Shown here: in pieces, positions 1-13,262 of the stretch
Position numbering within the stretch: the stretch's first letter is position 1
Layout of the letters: each line of letters starts with the position of its first letter
DNA from: Sipunculus nudus
Taxonomy: Eukaryota; Annelida; Sipuncula; Golfingiida; Sipunculidae
Direction of reading: 5' to 3'
Assembly: GCA_026874595.1 (NCBI GenBank)
Contig: CM049309.1
Span: 21,238,033 to 21,302,032 of the forward strand
DNA: 64,000 nucleotides
Position numbers and translations under genes: made by a program
Notes under the pieces: generated by a model
Seen by the model: the letters and a program-made list of their open reading frames with translations, nothing else
What the model was told of the DNA's origin: nothing
Database searches by the model: none

Positions 1-1161
1 TCCATCAACTTAATTTTGGGATAAATCCATGCAAGATTTCTTGAGATATTAAAGAATTTGTGTGATTTTCCCCAAAATTGGACCTATTCAAGGTCAAGGA
101 CACTCTCCTAGTAAAGGTCATGACCTCATTTTAAATAGGTGTCGTCCTCTTACCCATATATATACATATACCAAATTTGGTAATGTTCCGTGAAATATTT
201 TTTGGGTTATCGCGCCAACAACATAAATTATATGCGGCGGTGGCGGCGGGACCGGTATGAAAACATAGTATCCCTCGACTTTGTCTGGGGATACAATGAT
301 ACTTTAGTTTTTGGTTTCCTGCAACTGATGCATTTTAATTAGCACTATACTGGCTCTTACAGAATATTTGACAGTTTAAGCCACTTTAAGCGAGCTAAAA
401 CTGTCAAAAAGTGGTTAAAACCTAGCTTTAGCCTGTTGGAGCTGGTTAAAACCCATCCCTGGACTTAGCCAGTAAATTAAGTCTGACTTGTACATCAAGC
501 TGGAAGGTCAAGATAACAGCAAGATTGTTGACACTTGTTTTCTGCACAAGATTAAGTTTTATTGTAGTTTGCTGCTTTGTGTCCAGTCTTTCATATGTGT
601 CTCACAGGGTAAAACTGTTTTGAAGGAAATATGTGTATATATACTGTGGTTGCCTTTTTATTTGCAAGGTTTTAATTTTGCAATATTCGTGAATGAGAAA
701 TAATCACAAATATGAAACCCCCAAGAATCAGATGTCCCAGCAACTAAGATGACCTCTTGAAACAATCTTATCAGCAACCTAATCTGTGCATGGTATATCA
801 AAACTGGCCCACACATCCAAGCATTGATTATTGTAAAACACACCATACTTACAGACGCTATATTGACTGTGATATAAATCAGAAGTTACTGACTGAACAA
901 AACTTGTGTATCATGAAAATGAAACTCTTGCAAAACGTTCAAAATGAAGAAATCTCGAAATTTCAGCCTAGCAAATATAAAGCCAACCACAGTAATCATT
1001 TGTGATCAATCATGCAAAGATGCAACATGATTAATTGATTATGTAATAAAATGACTAATCATTGACACTGGAAATCCATTAACTGGCACACTTCTAGTAT
1101 CTAGATATACAATTTTAAACAGTTTAAAATAAATTCATGATGAAACAGCTTGGTTATTTAC
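1..1161 (-). other. AGL intron 2 (partial, runs off left edge)
   Basis: Intron downstream of the second AGL coding exon; the third coding exon is not in the window. The first ~290 bases resemble repeats seen elsewhere here: an AAGGTCA-rich stretch, then ACCGGTATGAAAACATAGTA, close to a string near 3170-3200. The rest is AT-rich with no convincing coding exon on either strand. Confidence 0.6.
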
Positions 1162-4100
1162 CTGCCATCAATTGTGAAGAAGTAGTTGAAAGATCCACCC
1201 ATAATAATCTTGACCTCAGCAAAGTTGTCATACACGTCAGATTTTGTGGAGCTCATGTTCTGCCAGCTCAGCTCATGGTACTTGAATCTATCTGGTTTGG
1301 AGGAGGAATCTTCAGGATGGTTCACAAATACTCTCACCTCCTTATCAGCCAGTGACGGTCCAAGCACAAACCAGAGTGTCCAGCCTGTAGTAAACATGTA
1401 GAGCTCATTAACATTCATATCATCATATTCATTCTCATCAGATTAATAAGTCAATTCAATCTGGGTGATTTACATAAGAAAACTAGAATACAGGTAGTCG
1501 ACAAGCGACTACGTGTATCCGCCAAAATCAGAGAGGAACAGGTGAAGTGAGGCATGGATTGAGTGGCAAGGGGAAACAGAGTGAGGTGTGTTGCATATTA
1601 GCATGGATGTCTGCAGCCAAAATGTGTAGGTAGGTTGCACCACCTACCACAAAATCCAGTAAGCCGTCCAGTTTGTATACATATGCAAAATTTTAGGCAG
1701 GTAAGTCAAACCACTACTGAAATATGAGTGATTTTAGCCCACGGCAGACAAACAAACAGACGCTGTGCAAAAATGGTTGCAGGTGGCCCCTCCAGTTTTG
1801 TGTATGATAAAGAGCTATGTGAGATCTATATACATGCAAAATGTAGGCCGAATCGGTCAAACGGTTCCCGAGATATGAGCTTGGATGTCTGCAGCATAAA
1901 CTTGAAGAAAGGTGGCGCCACCTGTCATAATATCAAGAAAGCTGTCCATGATGTATAAACCTTCAAAATTTTAGGCAGATATGTCAAACCACTGCTGAGA
2001 TATGAGTGATTTTATCCCATGGCAGACAAACAGACGGACGCTGTGCAAAAATGGTTGCAGCTGCCAACCCCCCCCAGTTTTGTATATGATAAAGAGCTAT
2101 GTGAGATCTATACACATGCAACATTTTGGCCCAAGCGGTCAAACGGTTCCCGAGATATGAGCTTGGATGTATGCAGCATAAACTAGAAGGAAGGTGGCGC
2201 CACCTGTTATAAAATCAAGAAAGCTGTCCAGGATGTATAAACCTGCAAAATTTTAGGCAGATATGTCAAACCACTGCTGAGATATGAGTGATTTTATGAT
2301 CCCATGGCAGACAAACAGATGGATGCTGTGCAAAAATGGTTGCAGCTGGCCCCCCCCCCCCCAGTTTTGTGTATGATAAAGAGCTATGTGAGATCTATAC
2401 ACATGCAAAATTTTGGCCAATTCGGTAAAACGGTTCCCGAGATATGAGCTTGGATGTCTGCAGCATAAACTAAAAGGAAGGTGGGGCCACCTGTCATAAA
2501 ATCAAGAAAGCTGTCCAGGGTGTATAAACCTGCAAAATTTTAGGCAGATATGTCAAACCACTGCCGAGATAGGAGTGATTTTATCCCATGGCAGACAAAC
2601 AGACGGATGCTGTGCAAAAATGGTTGCAGGTGGCGCCACCAGTTTTGCATATGATAAAGAGCAATGTGAGATCTATCCACAGGCAAATTTTCAGGAAGAT
2701 ACGTCAAACCAGTCCAGAGATATAAGCATGGATATCTGCAATGTGAACATGAATGTAGGTGGCGCCACCTGTCACAAAATCAAGAAAGCTATCCAGAATG
2801 TATAAGCATGCCAAATTTCAGGTGAAAGAGTCAAACCACTGCAGAGATATGAGTGATTTTAACCCAAGGCAGACGAACAGATGGACACTGTGCAAACATG
2901 GATGCAGGTGGCATTAACGTTTTTTGTGTATGTTATAAAGCTATCCAAGGACTACATTTGTACAAAATTTTTTTCCTGATCGGTCAAACGGTTCCTGAGA
3001 TATGTGAGTTTATGTGTGAAATGGACGCTGGGCAGAGAGGAAAGGTCAGAGGTCATAGCCATTTGGTTAGGCACCAGTTCACATGTGACCCGATAATTGG
3101 TGTAAGTTTTAGAAAAATCAGTCCAGTAGTCTCAGAGGAGTTCTCAAGAAACGAATACGGCTCAGCGGCAGCGGAACATGGTCAAAAACATAGTAACCGC
3201 AAAACTTTGTTTTGGTGGTTACAATTATGATGCTTTTTTATACATAACATGGTATGATGTTTTATGACACATAATGTGGTATGATGCTTTATAACATGAA
3301 GTGTTATGATGCTCCAGAAATAAAGTGGTATGATGCAATGCCATTAACATTAAGTGGTACGATGTTTTATGACATGAAGTGGTATGATGAATTATATAAC
3401 AGTGTTGTGATGCTTTATAAAACATAAGTGGGATGATGCTTTATATCATGTAGTGGTATGGTGCTTTATAACATAAAATAGTATGATGCCTTATAACATC
3501 AAATGTTATGTTGCTTTATATCATGAAGTGGTATGGTGCTTTTAAACATAAAGTGGTATGATGCTTAATAACATAAACTGGTATGATGCTTTATTACATA
3601 AAGTGGTACGATGCTTTATAACATGAATTGGTATGATGCTTTATATCATGAAGTTGTATGATGCTTTATAACATAAAATAGTATGATGCTTTATAACATA
3701 AAGTGGTATGATGCTTTATAACATAAAATAGTATGATGGTTTATGACATTAAGTGGTATGATGATTTATAACATGAAGTGGTATGATGCTTTATGACATT
3801 AAGTGGTATGATGCTTTATAACATGAAATAGTATGATGCTTTATAATATGAAGTGGTATGATGCTTTATAACATGAAGTGGTATGATGCTTTATGACATT
3901 AAGTGAACTGATGCTTTATGACATGAATTGGTATGATGCTTTATAACATGAATTGGTGTGATACTTTAAAACATGAAGTGGTATGATGCTTTATGACATT
4001 AAGTGGTATGATGATTTATAACATGAACTGGTATGATGCTTTATAACATGAAGTGGTATGATGCTTTATGACATTAAGTGGTATGATGCTTTATAACATG

Positions 4101-4707
4101 AAATAGTATGATGCTTTAAAATATGAAGTGGTATGATGCTTTATAACATGAAGTGGTATGATGCTTTATGACATTAAGTGAACTGATGCTTTATGACATG
4201 AATTGGTATGATGCTTTATAACATGAATTGGTGTGATACTTTATAACATGAAGTGGTATGATGCTTTATGACATTAAGTGGTATGATGATTTATAACATG
4301 AATTGGTATGATGCTTTATAACATGAATTGGTGCGATACTTTATAACATGAAGTGGTATGATGCTTAATAACATAATTTGGTATGATATTTTATAACATG
4401 AAGTGGTATGTTGCTTTATAACATAAATTGGTATGATATTTTATAACATGAAGTGGTATGATGGTCTATAACATAAAATGTTATAATGATGTTTATAATA
4501 TGAAGTGGTATGTTGTTTTACAACATAAAGTGGTATGATGCTTATACCATATTTGATGCTTTATAACGTAAAGTGGTGCATGTCTGATGCTTAATACACC
4601 TACAATGTTAGTACTTGAGATGCACCCACCTTTTTCTAGCCTGAAGATGACAGCTTCTCTATTCTCTCCCTCATTGAGGGTCATCAGTCTCAGCTGCCCA
4701 GCCATGT
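1162..4707 (-). CDS. AGL: Glycogen debranching enzyme, N-terminal two coding exons (partial gene)
   Basis: AGL removes glycogen branches through 4-alpha-glucanotransferase and amylo-1,6-glucosidase activities in the cytosol; only its N-terminus is here. Coding exon 1 is complement(4630..4707), with ATG at 4705-4703 just after an acceptor (TTTTCAG at 4708-4709), so a 5' noncoding exon lies upstream. It encodes 25 residues, MAGQLRLMTLNEGENREA then VIFRLEK, and ends in phase 1 at G|GTGGGT. Exon 2 is complement(1162..1384), from CTACAG|GC to GGCAG|GTAAAT, and rejoins in phase as G-WTLWFVLGPSL. The joined reading FRLEKG...LGPSL...V matches the known AGL N-terminal pattern (FRLEQG...LGPTL), followed by the conserved GSFNYFF segment. 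About 99 of roughly 1,500 expected residues are visible; the rest lies left of the window. The splice joins are inferred from consensus and phase, without transcript data. Confidence 0.87.
1560..3060. repeat. ~280-bp dimeric tandem repeat array (~5 copies)
   Basis: The string CAAAATTTTAGGCAG recurs at 1686, 1964, 2246 and 2533, with a degenerate copy at 2812, giving periods of 278, 282, 287 and 279 bp. Each unit contains two related halves: one with GTCAAACCACTGCTGAGATATGAG, one with GTCAAACGGTTCCCGAGATATGAG (both with small variations), so it is a dimer of a ~140-bp ancestor. Each unit also carries a GGTGGCGCCACC palindrome or a decayed form. It lies in AGL intron 1. The short ORFs over it are by-products of the repeat. 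Confidence 0.85.
3226..4596. repeat. 25-bp minisatellite, ~54 units, in AGL intron 1
   Basis: The 25-bp unit is approximately GGTATGATGCTTTATAAC plus ATGAAGT, repeated with point variants for ~1.37 kb. The array ends about 33 bp inside the intron from the donor of AGL coding exon 1. A variant-marked block recurs 275 bp later (3901 and 4176; also 3956 and 4231), exactly 11 units, which shows block duplication inside the array. Confidence 0.9.
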
Positions 4708-7700
4708 CTGAAAATAGAAATGTTTAGCTACTTGGCTGACAACTTAAATAGTCTAGTCACATACTACCAAATTTATCATATGATGATATATGATAATATA
4801 TACAAGCACTGCTTTGGTCCATGTCTAGTTAATAGCACACTTTTGACCTGATTAATAGAGCACACTGCAAACTAATTTAATCTATTTCTAACCTAAAACA
4901 ATAATCTCACTGTCCAATGAGTAATTATCTGACATAGCAAATTTATAATTTAACCACATTTCATTTATCTCTGACACTGCTTATTACCAGTACATTTCTG
5001 AGCACTTTACAAACTTAGAGCAATTTTACTCATTTCCTTTACTTGTTATTTCAAATGATTCAATTGAAATTTAACAACCAACAATGATGCTTGATACATT
5101 TTGCGAGATAATCCAAAACTGATAATGACAATGAGAATTTTACTTTCCACTTAGGAATTTATATTTCACATAAATACACATATACAATATGCCTGATCAT
5201 GTCAGTTTATTGTAAAACTGTAAATGATCGACCTTCAGATGTTTGATATCGCTCATCAGTTTGGAGGCATATTATTTAAATGTGCTTTGTTTTGACAATG
5301 ACTGCCATTGCTTTCAGCAATAATAATTAAAAGTCCAAGGTTATCAACAAAGTTTGTGACTGATACTTTACTTTTCAAACCTGTGTGAAAAATAATTTAA
5401 CAATATGTAAGATTAAAGGTAAATGCTCAATATTCATTTGGTACAGCAATATAAACTAATAAAAAAATCACTTATACATTTACTTTCAGCATGCATTTCC
5501 CATGCAAGGAAAAGTACAAACAGTCACAGGTTAGCAATAAATAAAGAAGTTAAATTTCAGAATGACATCAGCATGTAGTACTAAACTACTGTAATGAATT
5601 CAACCAGCATTTGAGATTAGATTCATATTATCTCAAATAATGGCCATTTTTTAAGTAATTGCTAAGCAACCATTACAGTTCACAGTTACCACTTCATGTG
5701 CAATTAAAGCATAGACTCCTGCAATAGGCTTGTATTCAATTAAGATTTTCAGCAAACATGGATGCTACATGCACAGTGTATGTATATGTGTGTAGTTAGA
5801 AGAAAACTTTTGGAGAATACTTTAAATGGTTATTAGGTGACATATAGTTGTATCTGTCATCTTTGCACAATGTATAACATATTTTCTGATTTTATATTGT
5901 TCTTTATATATACTTTGCAGAGATGAGTCATGCTGTTAAGTATGCAGTTAGATATAATACAAATTTATTGAGTAAAATAATACAGTTATTTTGAAACATG
6001 TCATAATTTTGTTGAGGTGTAACATATCTGCCTACAGTCATAAGTATAGTTTTCATTAAAGAAGGTTTACATTTATGTATTTGTAGTATTTTACACTATG
6101 TGAGACAGCACAACTTTACAAGGTGCACATGTTGATTTGATGCAGATGTAACCGACTATTCCACTCATTAATCAGGTAATTAGTTTTGAACATCTTCTAA
6201 ATAGTTTAAATAAAGCTTGAATTATTTATAATTTTCTCCTTTCAATTAAATTGAATTTACAATGTACCATAATACTATAATTTATAATGATATTATAGAC
6301 AACAGAATTTATAAAGATTGTGGCATTAAAACTTCAAGAAAACCCTTTTTAACAATGATTATGATACATTTTTACCACCAATATATGTAAAATTCCAATA
6401 CTGGTGAGATTTTTATTAATAATGGCAATCCAGGAACAAGATTTTTGGCCATCACCATGATTCTTTTAAAGGTATTATATCACCAAATGTATCAGGCACT
6501 GCATACAAACGAAGTTATATGTATAACAGAAGTGTCGTATGCTGAAATATTCATTTTTTTACACAAAACTCCTAACCATTTAATACATAAGAAATTCATA
6601 ATGTTTCATAAAATTTGACACATGCTTTATATTGATGGATATACTACTTTGTGCATATTCAGTCCCCCTATCACCAGGACAAACAGGGTTCACAAAAATT
6701 ATTTATTTCCTTACAAATACCGATTATTTTTTATTTTCCTAAGACATTCCATATATATGGATTTTCCATAGACTTGATGCACATTATTATTAAGCAGTGA
6801 CACAAAATACCAATCAATGACAATATGCATTAGGTGAATATAACATAGCTCTGACAACCTTGTTGTCATCGGCTCTATAAATTTCCTTTTAAACTTCTTT
6901 ACTTTTCAAGAGCAATTTGGCATTGATTTCAATCATAATGTATTTCCATAATATATTGATGAAAAAATGATGAAAAACATCCCAAAAACATTGTGGCCAA
7001 TGTTTTATATTGGGTAACTACATTGATTTGGGTTTGTCAGTATTTGAAAAGAAATGTGATACTTAACAGCAAGGTGCGAATCATGCATGGTGCATACTGG
7101 TGCAAGCTCAGTCTGTGCAAACTTTTTTATCTGAATGATCCATTGTCTGAACAGAAACCTTGTCCTCGATCTGATCAGATAAACGATGCTCTACTGTTCA
7201 TGATTTCAGTGTCATGGAAGGTAACTGCATGTTATAATGTGGTGTATGTATCCATTCCATGGATACCCACCGCATATGAAGCTTCAAGAAAACTGGAGAA
7301 CTAAAATCCTGTACTGGGCAAAAATTCCTATAAAATCAAATATTGTATTTGTAACAGGGAAACTTGCGCAATTGGGGGCAAAAATGTTAATGTATTCGCC
7401 TGAACAAGAAATTTTGTTGTAACCCCTGCTTTAGTGCCTAAACAGTACTCACTTTAAAAGTTTACCTTCCCTGGACCTGACAGTTGTTCCTAAAGTTTGG
7501 ACAAACACCAGGTAGCGTGTGTGATGCATCATTCTCCTTACAGAAGTTTATCATGAATGACAAGGATAAACACAACATATCTTGACTCTGCGCTGGAGGT
7601 TGACTACGGGTATGACGTTTTATAATGGGGAACCCCAAGGAAATCCAATCCAGACATGCTTGTTTTTACCGCTTGATATCAAGACCTACCTGATTCAACT

Positions 7701-8239
7701 GTTTAATGGACATGACGATTTAAAGGTGGTATGTTATGTTACCATATGATACAAATATGTTTGTATTCTTATATATAACACATTTTTAGCTGGGATATTA
7801 TTGTTTTATTGTCCAGTGGAAAGTCTCCAGTTTTCAACAAACACCTCATACTAGGGCTCTCTCAGCAGAGGGAACCGAAGCATAAGGAGAGAGCACTAAA
7901 GCTATGGGCTACATGGGGGTTAATATGATAAAATATGAAAACGAATATGAACATGCTTGTAAGATGTATTGCAATAATACTGTTTATATTTATTAAAAAA
8001 ATAAAATAAAAACATGCATTAGAGTACACATAACACATTCTGATGATAAAAGGGAACTGGCATTCATGCATTTTTTAAGCTGATGTTCAAATATGATGCA
8101 AAAAAAACCAAACAAACATAATATGAAATAATCAAATTATCATAACTCAAAATGTACACAAACATAAGTGAACGCTCACTGTAACAAAATCAGGATGACT
8201 GCAACACTCAGGTAGACACTGTCAACACTATCCACTGAA
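4708..8239. other. AT-rich non-coding stretch upstream of AGL coding exon 1
   Basis: I find no coding exon, tRNA or clear mobile element in this 3.5 kb. Open frames are short and have no recognisable protein features. It is best explained as a 5'UTR intron of AGL or as intergenic sequence. Confidence 0.5.
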
Positions 8240-8762
8240 GCTTGGTGATGTTTTCAGGCGTCAGATTATAATGTTTCAATTGTACTGTGATAAAAACAGG
8301 CACTCCCGACCTTCAGAGATGTCTGACATACTGTGTCACAGTGAGTTAGAAGCAGTGCCAAACACGGGCCTTCGGCTGACAGCTGATTTATCAACACTCC
8401 CTCGCGTACCGGCAAATGACCCTGACCTTTCCAAGTCAACTTTTGCTTCCCTGAGACCTTGACCTTCGTGCTAGTAGCTTTTCTTTTCGCCAAAAGCAAA
8501 ATTATTGACTGCAAATAGCATATAGTTCACACATATTCATTCATAATCATTGAATAATTTATCATGATTAATGTTTTATATAATAGTTGAATTATTAACA
8601 GGGTTTACAATTAAGAATCTACGAAACTATTTTATGTGCCACTTGTCCGCTCTGTAGGTCCAGTGAAAACATTGCTTGACGTACAACTTCCCCTGAAGTC
8701 AACACTGCCACGGGACCCAGAACTTTTGAATCTGTTGTAACAACCTATACGAACTAATCATG
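8240..8762. promoter_or_regulatory. Candidate divergent promoter and YJU2B initiator exon
   Basis: This stretch looks less AT-rich than its surroundings and sits between the minus-strand AGL and plus-strand YJU2B. An ATG at 8760-8762, in context ATCATGG, is followed directly by GTTAGT, a usable donor. YJU2B's first recognised exon begins with the Gly2 codon GGA right after an acceptor, so a one-codon initiator junction is what the gene needs. Of the ATGs I scanned between 4.7 and 16.9 kb, this was the best ATG|GT candidate. AGGTCA-type half sites occur near 8418-8430 and 8457-8466. The ~8.1-kb intron this implies, and the divergent promoter itself, are inference only. Confidence 0.3.
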
Positions 8763-9059
8763 GTTAGTAATAGTCTTCTTTGGCATATATACAGGAACTT
8801 TTCGTTTTTGTTATAAAACATTTCTATCACAGTCATATGTTAGCTGCCATTAAACCAAATTGCCACCCCCTCCCCCCCCCAAAACACACACAATGTCACA
8901 TGATAAAAATAGCAACAGGCTTGCAAAGGAAATTCCTTTTCCTTTTTTTTAAACTGTTTGAGCAGAACTATAGAAACCAGGCTTCAGCCTGCCGCTGATA
9001 CAACAGGTGTCGCATAATAAATTGTTTCCTGGAAAAGGCCGATACATATCATTTTCCTC
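8763..9059. other. Short non-coding stretch with a C-rich run
   Basis: AT-rich sequence with a short poly-C run near 8866-8880. I see no gene or structured element. Confidence 0.4.
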
Positions 9060-9437
9060 AGAATTCCCGTATTTAATTTTGCTCATAGCTGGAGTTTATT
9101 ATATTAGAGGAGGAGGGGTCCAGGGAACCTGGGTTTCCACCAGGTTCCCCATCTGAACGGGGTTGTGGGGGCGGAGCCCCCACCTAAAGCCTAAGTTTCC
9201 TGTTAAAATAGTAAATGGTTTCCCATTTTTGCGACAGATGCCTCTTCAATCGCAGATATAAATGAACAAAACTTGCTCCTGCTGGTATCTTGTCTTCACG
9301 GCTCACTTAGTAGCGTGTAGGGCTCCTAGTCTAGAGATCGTAGGTTCCATTCCAGACGATTCAGGTGGCTTCTGATGCTTAGTAGTTGTTTATGTTAGAA
9401 GAGTTAAGTGTAGGGACATCTACAGGGAAAAGTAGGA
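9060..9437 (+). mobile_element. tRNA-related SINE-like repeat, copy 1
   Basis: It aligns over ~370 bp with the reverse complement of 15050-15410. Shared blocks include TTTTGCTCATA, GGAGGAGG, GGAACCTGGGTT, a CCCCCACC run, GGTATCTTGTCTTCA and CTAGAGAT. The TGTCTTCA to GGTTC segment looks tRNA-like: a B-box-like GGTTCCATTCC at 9343-9353 and a degenerate A-box-like stretch near 9299-9310. The tRNA-related part lies inside rather than at one end, so a composite origin is possible. The family name is not known to me. Confidence 0.65.
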
Positions 9438-11373
9438 ATTAAAACATGGAATGAGATTGACAATTTTATTTATATGTTCCTCAAAAGAAGCGAAGCCCGC
9501 GTTCTATAGTGGCTCCCTGTTTTGGAGGGTGTTAAGATTCAGTCTTCAATCTGGAACATGAAAATATAAATAAGCCTCTTCTCATTTCCTTATTTTACCT
9601 CATAATCAGGGCTCGAATTTGGTGCCTGCCCACCAGAATTTTCCAGCAGTTTTGAGGGAGGTTCGGTAAAATTTGGGTACTGCTGGCCCCGTTTTGCTGG
9701 CAGAAAAATCAGCAGTGTCTTTTTTCATAACATCAGGAGAGAAAGAATATTCAAAATAACTATTTATTATATCCTGTCAAAAGCAGCTTTAAGTGTCAAA
9801 CGTAAAACCAAAATCCGTCGGTCCTGCCCGCTATTATGAGGGTCAGAAAGGATCTCAAATTCAGCTGGACCTATCACGTGGGCAAAAGACTGCAAAACCA
9901 GACGAGTTTTCCCGCTGGTTTGATGAAATTGAAGATGATAATATGCGCACATTGCACTAAAAATTAGGCAAGTAGCAGGTAAAACATCAAAAAGTAGAAA
10001 TCATGTACCTTTGCATTTGTTCATATATATTGTGAATGTTCATCATCTTTTGGCATAAATGGAGTTCTTTTCGCTATCCATATTTATTAACCAGCGATAT
10101 CAGCTTCCATTTTTAACATCCAGAGAGACCACAGTGACTGACTTGTGATTTGCCCTGCCTACGTTCCTGTGATATGCTAAGCGACGACTCACCGTAGACA
10201 GAGAGCCAATCAGATATTCGTAGTAAGAATTAGCGCACCTGACTTTATTCATAACATTTTTGGCGGAAATGTGTTCGCAGATATCACGCACGGTGTTCAG
10301 GAATTGCTCATGGTGCCAGTGAAAATAATTTTTCAGCCAAGACCATATATCCCGCAGGGTTGGGGCCAGGTACATGTGACAGTACCTAGGTACAGGTACT
10401 TGCAAAATGATCAGGTACAGGTACAGCATTTTTGGAAAGTACCTAGGTACAGGTACAGGTACTTTAAAAAGTACCTAGGTACAGGTACAGGTACATTTTA
10501 TAGATATACGAACTAATGAAAATTGCAATAAATTCATCTAGATGTGCAATAATAAGTAATAAAAGAATGGCAGAATATATCATGAAAAAGTATTAAATGA
10601 TCACTTCCTCTGTCATCAGGAAAAATACAGGCCTGGCAAATGTTAATGATTGCCTTTGGTAAATGTGATAAATGATCGAAGCTGATAAAGTTTACAAAGT
10701 TATTTATACAGAAATATAAAACTTCATAAAATGTCTATATTTCAAAGTTTTGAGCTTCAGAGTAATGGTTTAAAGTCTCTGGGAGCACCTGACTTTAAAC
10801 TAAAGAGGCTTAATAGCTTGACTGAAAGGGAAAATCTTACAATCAATTCTATAGATTAACTTCATGACAATGATACATACAAAATAAGAAGTAACAATAC
10901 ACATATTCATGGCAGAAAGTCACACTGAGGATGTTTTGAGCACCTGTATGTTATGTGTGAGCTGGGACTTTTTTCTGTAAAATGGGAAGTTCTGCTTTTA
11001 TTTGGCATATGTTTAGTGTTCAGTGATATAATATGAATTTTCTTTTCTTCTACATTTATCCTACACCAATGTTCTTTATACATACTAGACAACAGGTATG
11101 TACAGGGGGCATAAAAGCAACACTGTCCATATCCTTTGCTCTGTACCCTTTATATCTGATAAAGCCACAATGCACTTCCTGTGTAGAGGCTGGAGGTAGC
11201 TGGGCCAGCATGCTACTAGCCCAAGTCCAGTCAAGTTCAAAGGCTGCAGGGTTGAAAGCTTAGTAATTACCCCTGCCTGGTTTAGGTAACAGCCCTGACA
11301 GCTAGGGATGACAGCTTAGTACCTTACTTGACCAAACCAAATTTGTACCTTGAGTACCTTATACTGGTACCTG

Positions 11374-13147
11374 GAGATCTTGGACCTTTTACATCTCGGC
11401 CCACACAAAGTCGGACTACTTCAGATCGGACCATTACGATCTTGGACCACTGGGCCAACGATCTCAGACCACTTTGTATCTGGCCAATATGATCTAGGAC
11501 CACTTTACAATCGGGCAACTACGATCTCAGACCAAAGTAATACACAATATTATTTCGTCTGCGCGCGATTTAGATATTTAAAATTCCATTTGGATATGCA
11601 AGTTAGGCCCATACAGCATAGCTAAGTATGTTTATCCACTCAGAAAACATTTGACGCACGCACACTCCTGCACTTAATTTATAATAGTTTGTGTTAAACG
11701 CATGACACAATATTCTAACTCAAAGGGAAATGACAAAGTTTATTAGAATTTAATATATACAATATTAAAAGAGGTATGAAAACCGAAATATGAAATCTGT
11801 GATAAACAACGTAAACCAAATATGTACAAGTTAAGATGTGTGAATCAAAGAATCAGAACAGGTGTATCGCTGTTACATATCTACAATTCAACTACTGTAC
11901 TAGTATATTAAAGAGTGAAAACAGTTGTAGTTAAGATATATACATATAACAGAAATTCAAAAGTGGGAATTGACACCATATTTAAACCAAAGGAGCTGAA
12001 AAAGTTTATTAGAATTTCCTATATATACAATATAAAAAACCAGATTCAATTTTTCTTTCAATCAATCTGTCATTCGAACGGTTTCAAGCGGTCTAACATT
12101 CATTCTTTCCTTCCTTTATTCCTTCAATCTTTCATTTATTTTTTCGATCTGTCTATATTTCAATATTTCTTTCATAAATTTATTCAATCTTTTGTTCGTT
12201 AAATCATTTTTTTTTTCATTCATTCTTTCTTTCATTCATCCATTCAATCTCATTCAAACTTTCATTTATTTTGTCTGTCTATCATTCAATCTTTCTTTCA
12301 TTCAATTAGTCTATCATTCATTCTTTCCTTCCTTCATTCCTTCTTTCATTATTTTTTTTCATTCATTCTTTCTCTCATTCATTCTTTCTTTCATTCATTC
12401 AATCTCATTCAAACTTTCATTTATTTTGTCTGTCTATCATTCAAGCCTTCTTTCATTCAATTAGTCTATCATTCATTCTTTCCTTCCTTCATTCCTTCAA
12501 TCTTTCTTTCATTATTTTTTTTCATTCTTCTTTCTTTCATTCATTCTTTCCTTCCTTCATTCAATCTTTCATTTATTTTGTCTGTCTATCATCCATTATT
12601 TATTTCATTCATTCATTCAATCTTTCTTTCATTAAATCTTTTTTTTCTTTCATTCTTTTTTTCATTCATTCATTCATTCAATCTTTCTCTCATTCAATCT
12701 TTCATTCATTTTGTCTGTCTATCATTCAATCTTTCTTTCATTTAATCTGTCTATCATTCAACCTTACATTCATTCTGTCTTTCTTTCACTCTTTATCACA
12801 CACACTAGTATACTTTAATACATGATCAAATGCACAAACTTTAGAATTAATTATTAATTAATATTAAGAAGATATGTTGGGAATGACTAATGATGGAGAG
12901 AATGATAAAGAGAGAGGCAACAGTTATGCGTGGAGTAATAATTTTTTAATAATTAGCATTAAGATTGTTTGAAGACAGAACATACACATTTTACAACGAC
13001 ATCATGAGGCTGATCTAGGTCCGAACGGGTCCTATATAGTGGTCCTAGATGGTACGGATTGTGGTCCGAGATTGTCGACCGGGTGGTCCGAGATTGTACT
13101 AGTGGTCCGACTTTGTGTGGGCCGAGATGTGAAAGCTCCGAGATCTC
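11374..13147. mobile_element. Innermost TIR element with degenerate tandem arms
   Basis: The left arm begins GAGATCTTGGACC and includes ATCTCGGCCCACACAAAGTC. The right arm, reverse-complemented, begins GAGATCTCGGAGC and carries the same ATCTCGGCCCACACAAAGTC block. Both arms (11374-11535 and 13010-13147) are made of degenerate ~30-bp units containing GATCTNGGACCACT. There is no clear target duplication (GTACCTG versus AAGAAAG). It is fully contained in the 10355-13262 element, so it is either a later insertion or that element's own subterminal structure. Confidence 0.55.
12055..12795. repeat. Degenerate CATT/CTTT simple repeat
   Basis: About 740 bp of pyrimidine-rich tetranucleotide sequence (TTCATTCATTC, TTTCTTTC and interspersed GTCTGTCTATC). 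The Phe/Ser/His-rich plus-strand ORFs over it are artefacts of the simple sequence. Confidence 0.9.
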
Positions 13148-13262
13148 AAGAAAGCCCTTATACCAGGTACAGGTACAAGGTACTTCCTACTCATGACAGC
13201 CAGGTACAGGTACTCTCAGTTGTCTACCCAGGTACAGGTACAAGTACCTGGCCCCAACCCTG

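Larger units (their letters stand above)
10355..13262. mobile_element. Nested hAT-like element with 8-bp target duplication
   Basis: The termini are a perfect 19-bp inverted repeat, CAGGGTTGGGGCCAGGTAC at 10355-10373 and its complement at 13244-13262. Flanking octamers are ATATCCCG (10347-10354) and ATATCCCA (13263-13270), 7 of 8 identical, as expected for an 8-bp duplication. Subterminal zones at both ends carry many GTACAGGTAC/GTACCTAGGTAC motifs, typical of transposase-binding subterminal repeats. There is no transposase-like ORF. The assignment to hAT rests on TIR start and duplication length only. Confidence 0.72.

Noticed and set aside
3226-4596. CRISPR-like array
   Set aside because: Units are contiguous 25-bp tandem repeats without unique spacers, in a eukaryotic intron.
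12192-12464. Phe/Ser/His-rich ORFs as genes
   Set aside because: They are translations of a degenerate CATT/CTTT simple repeat.
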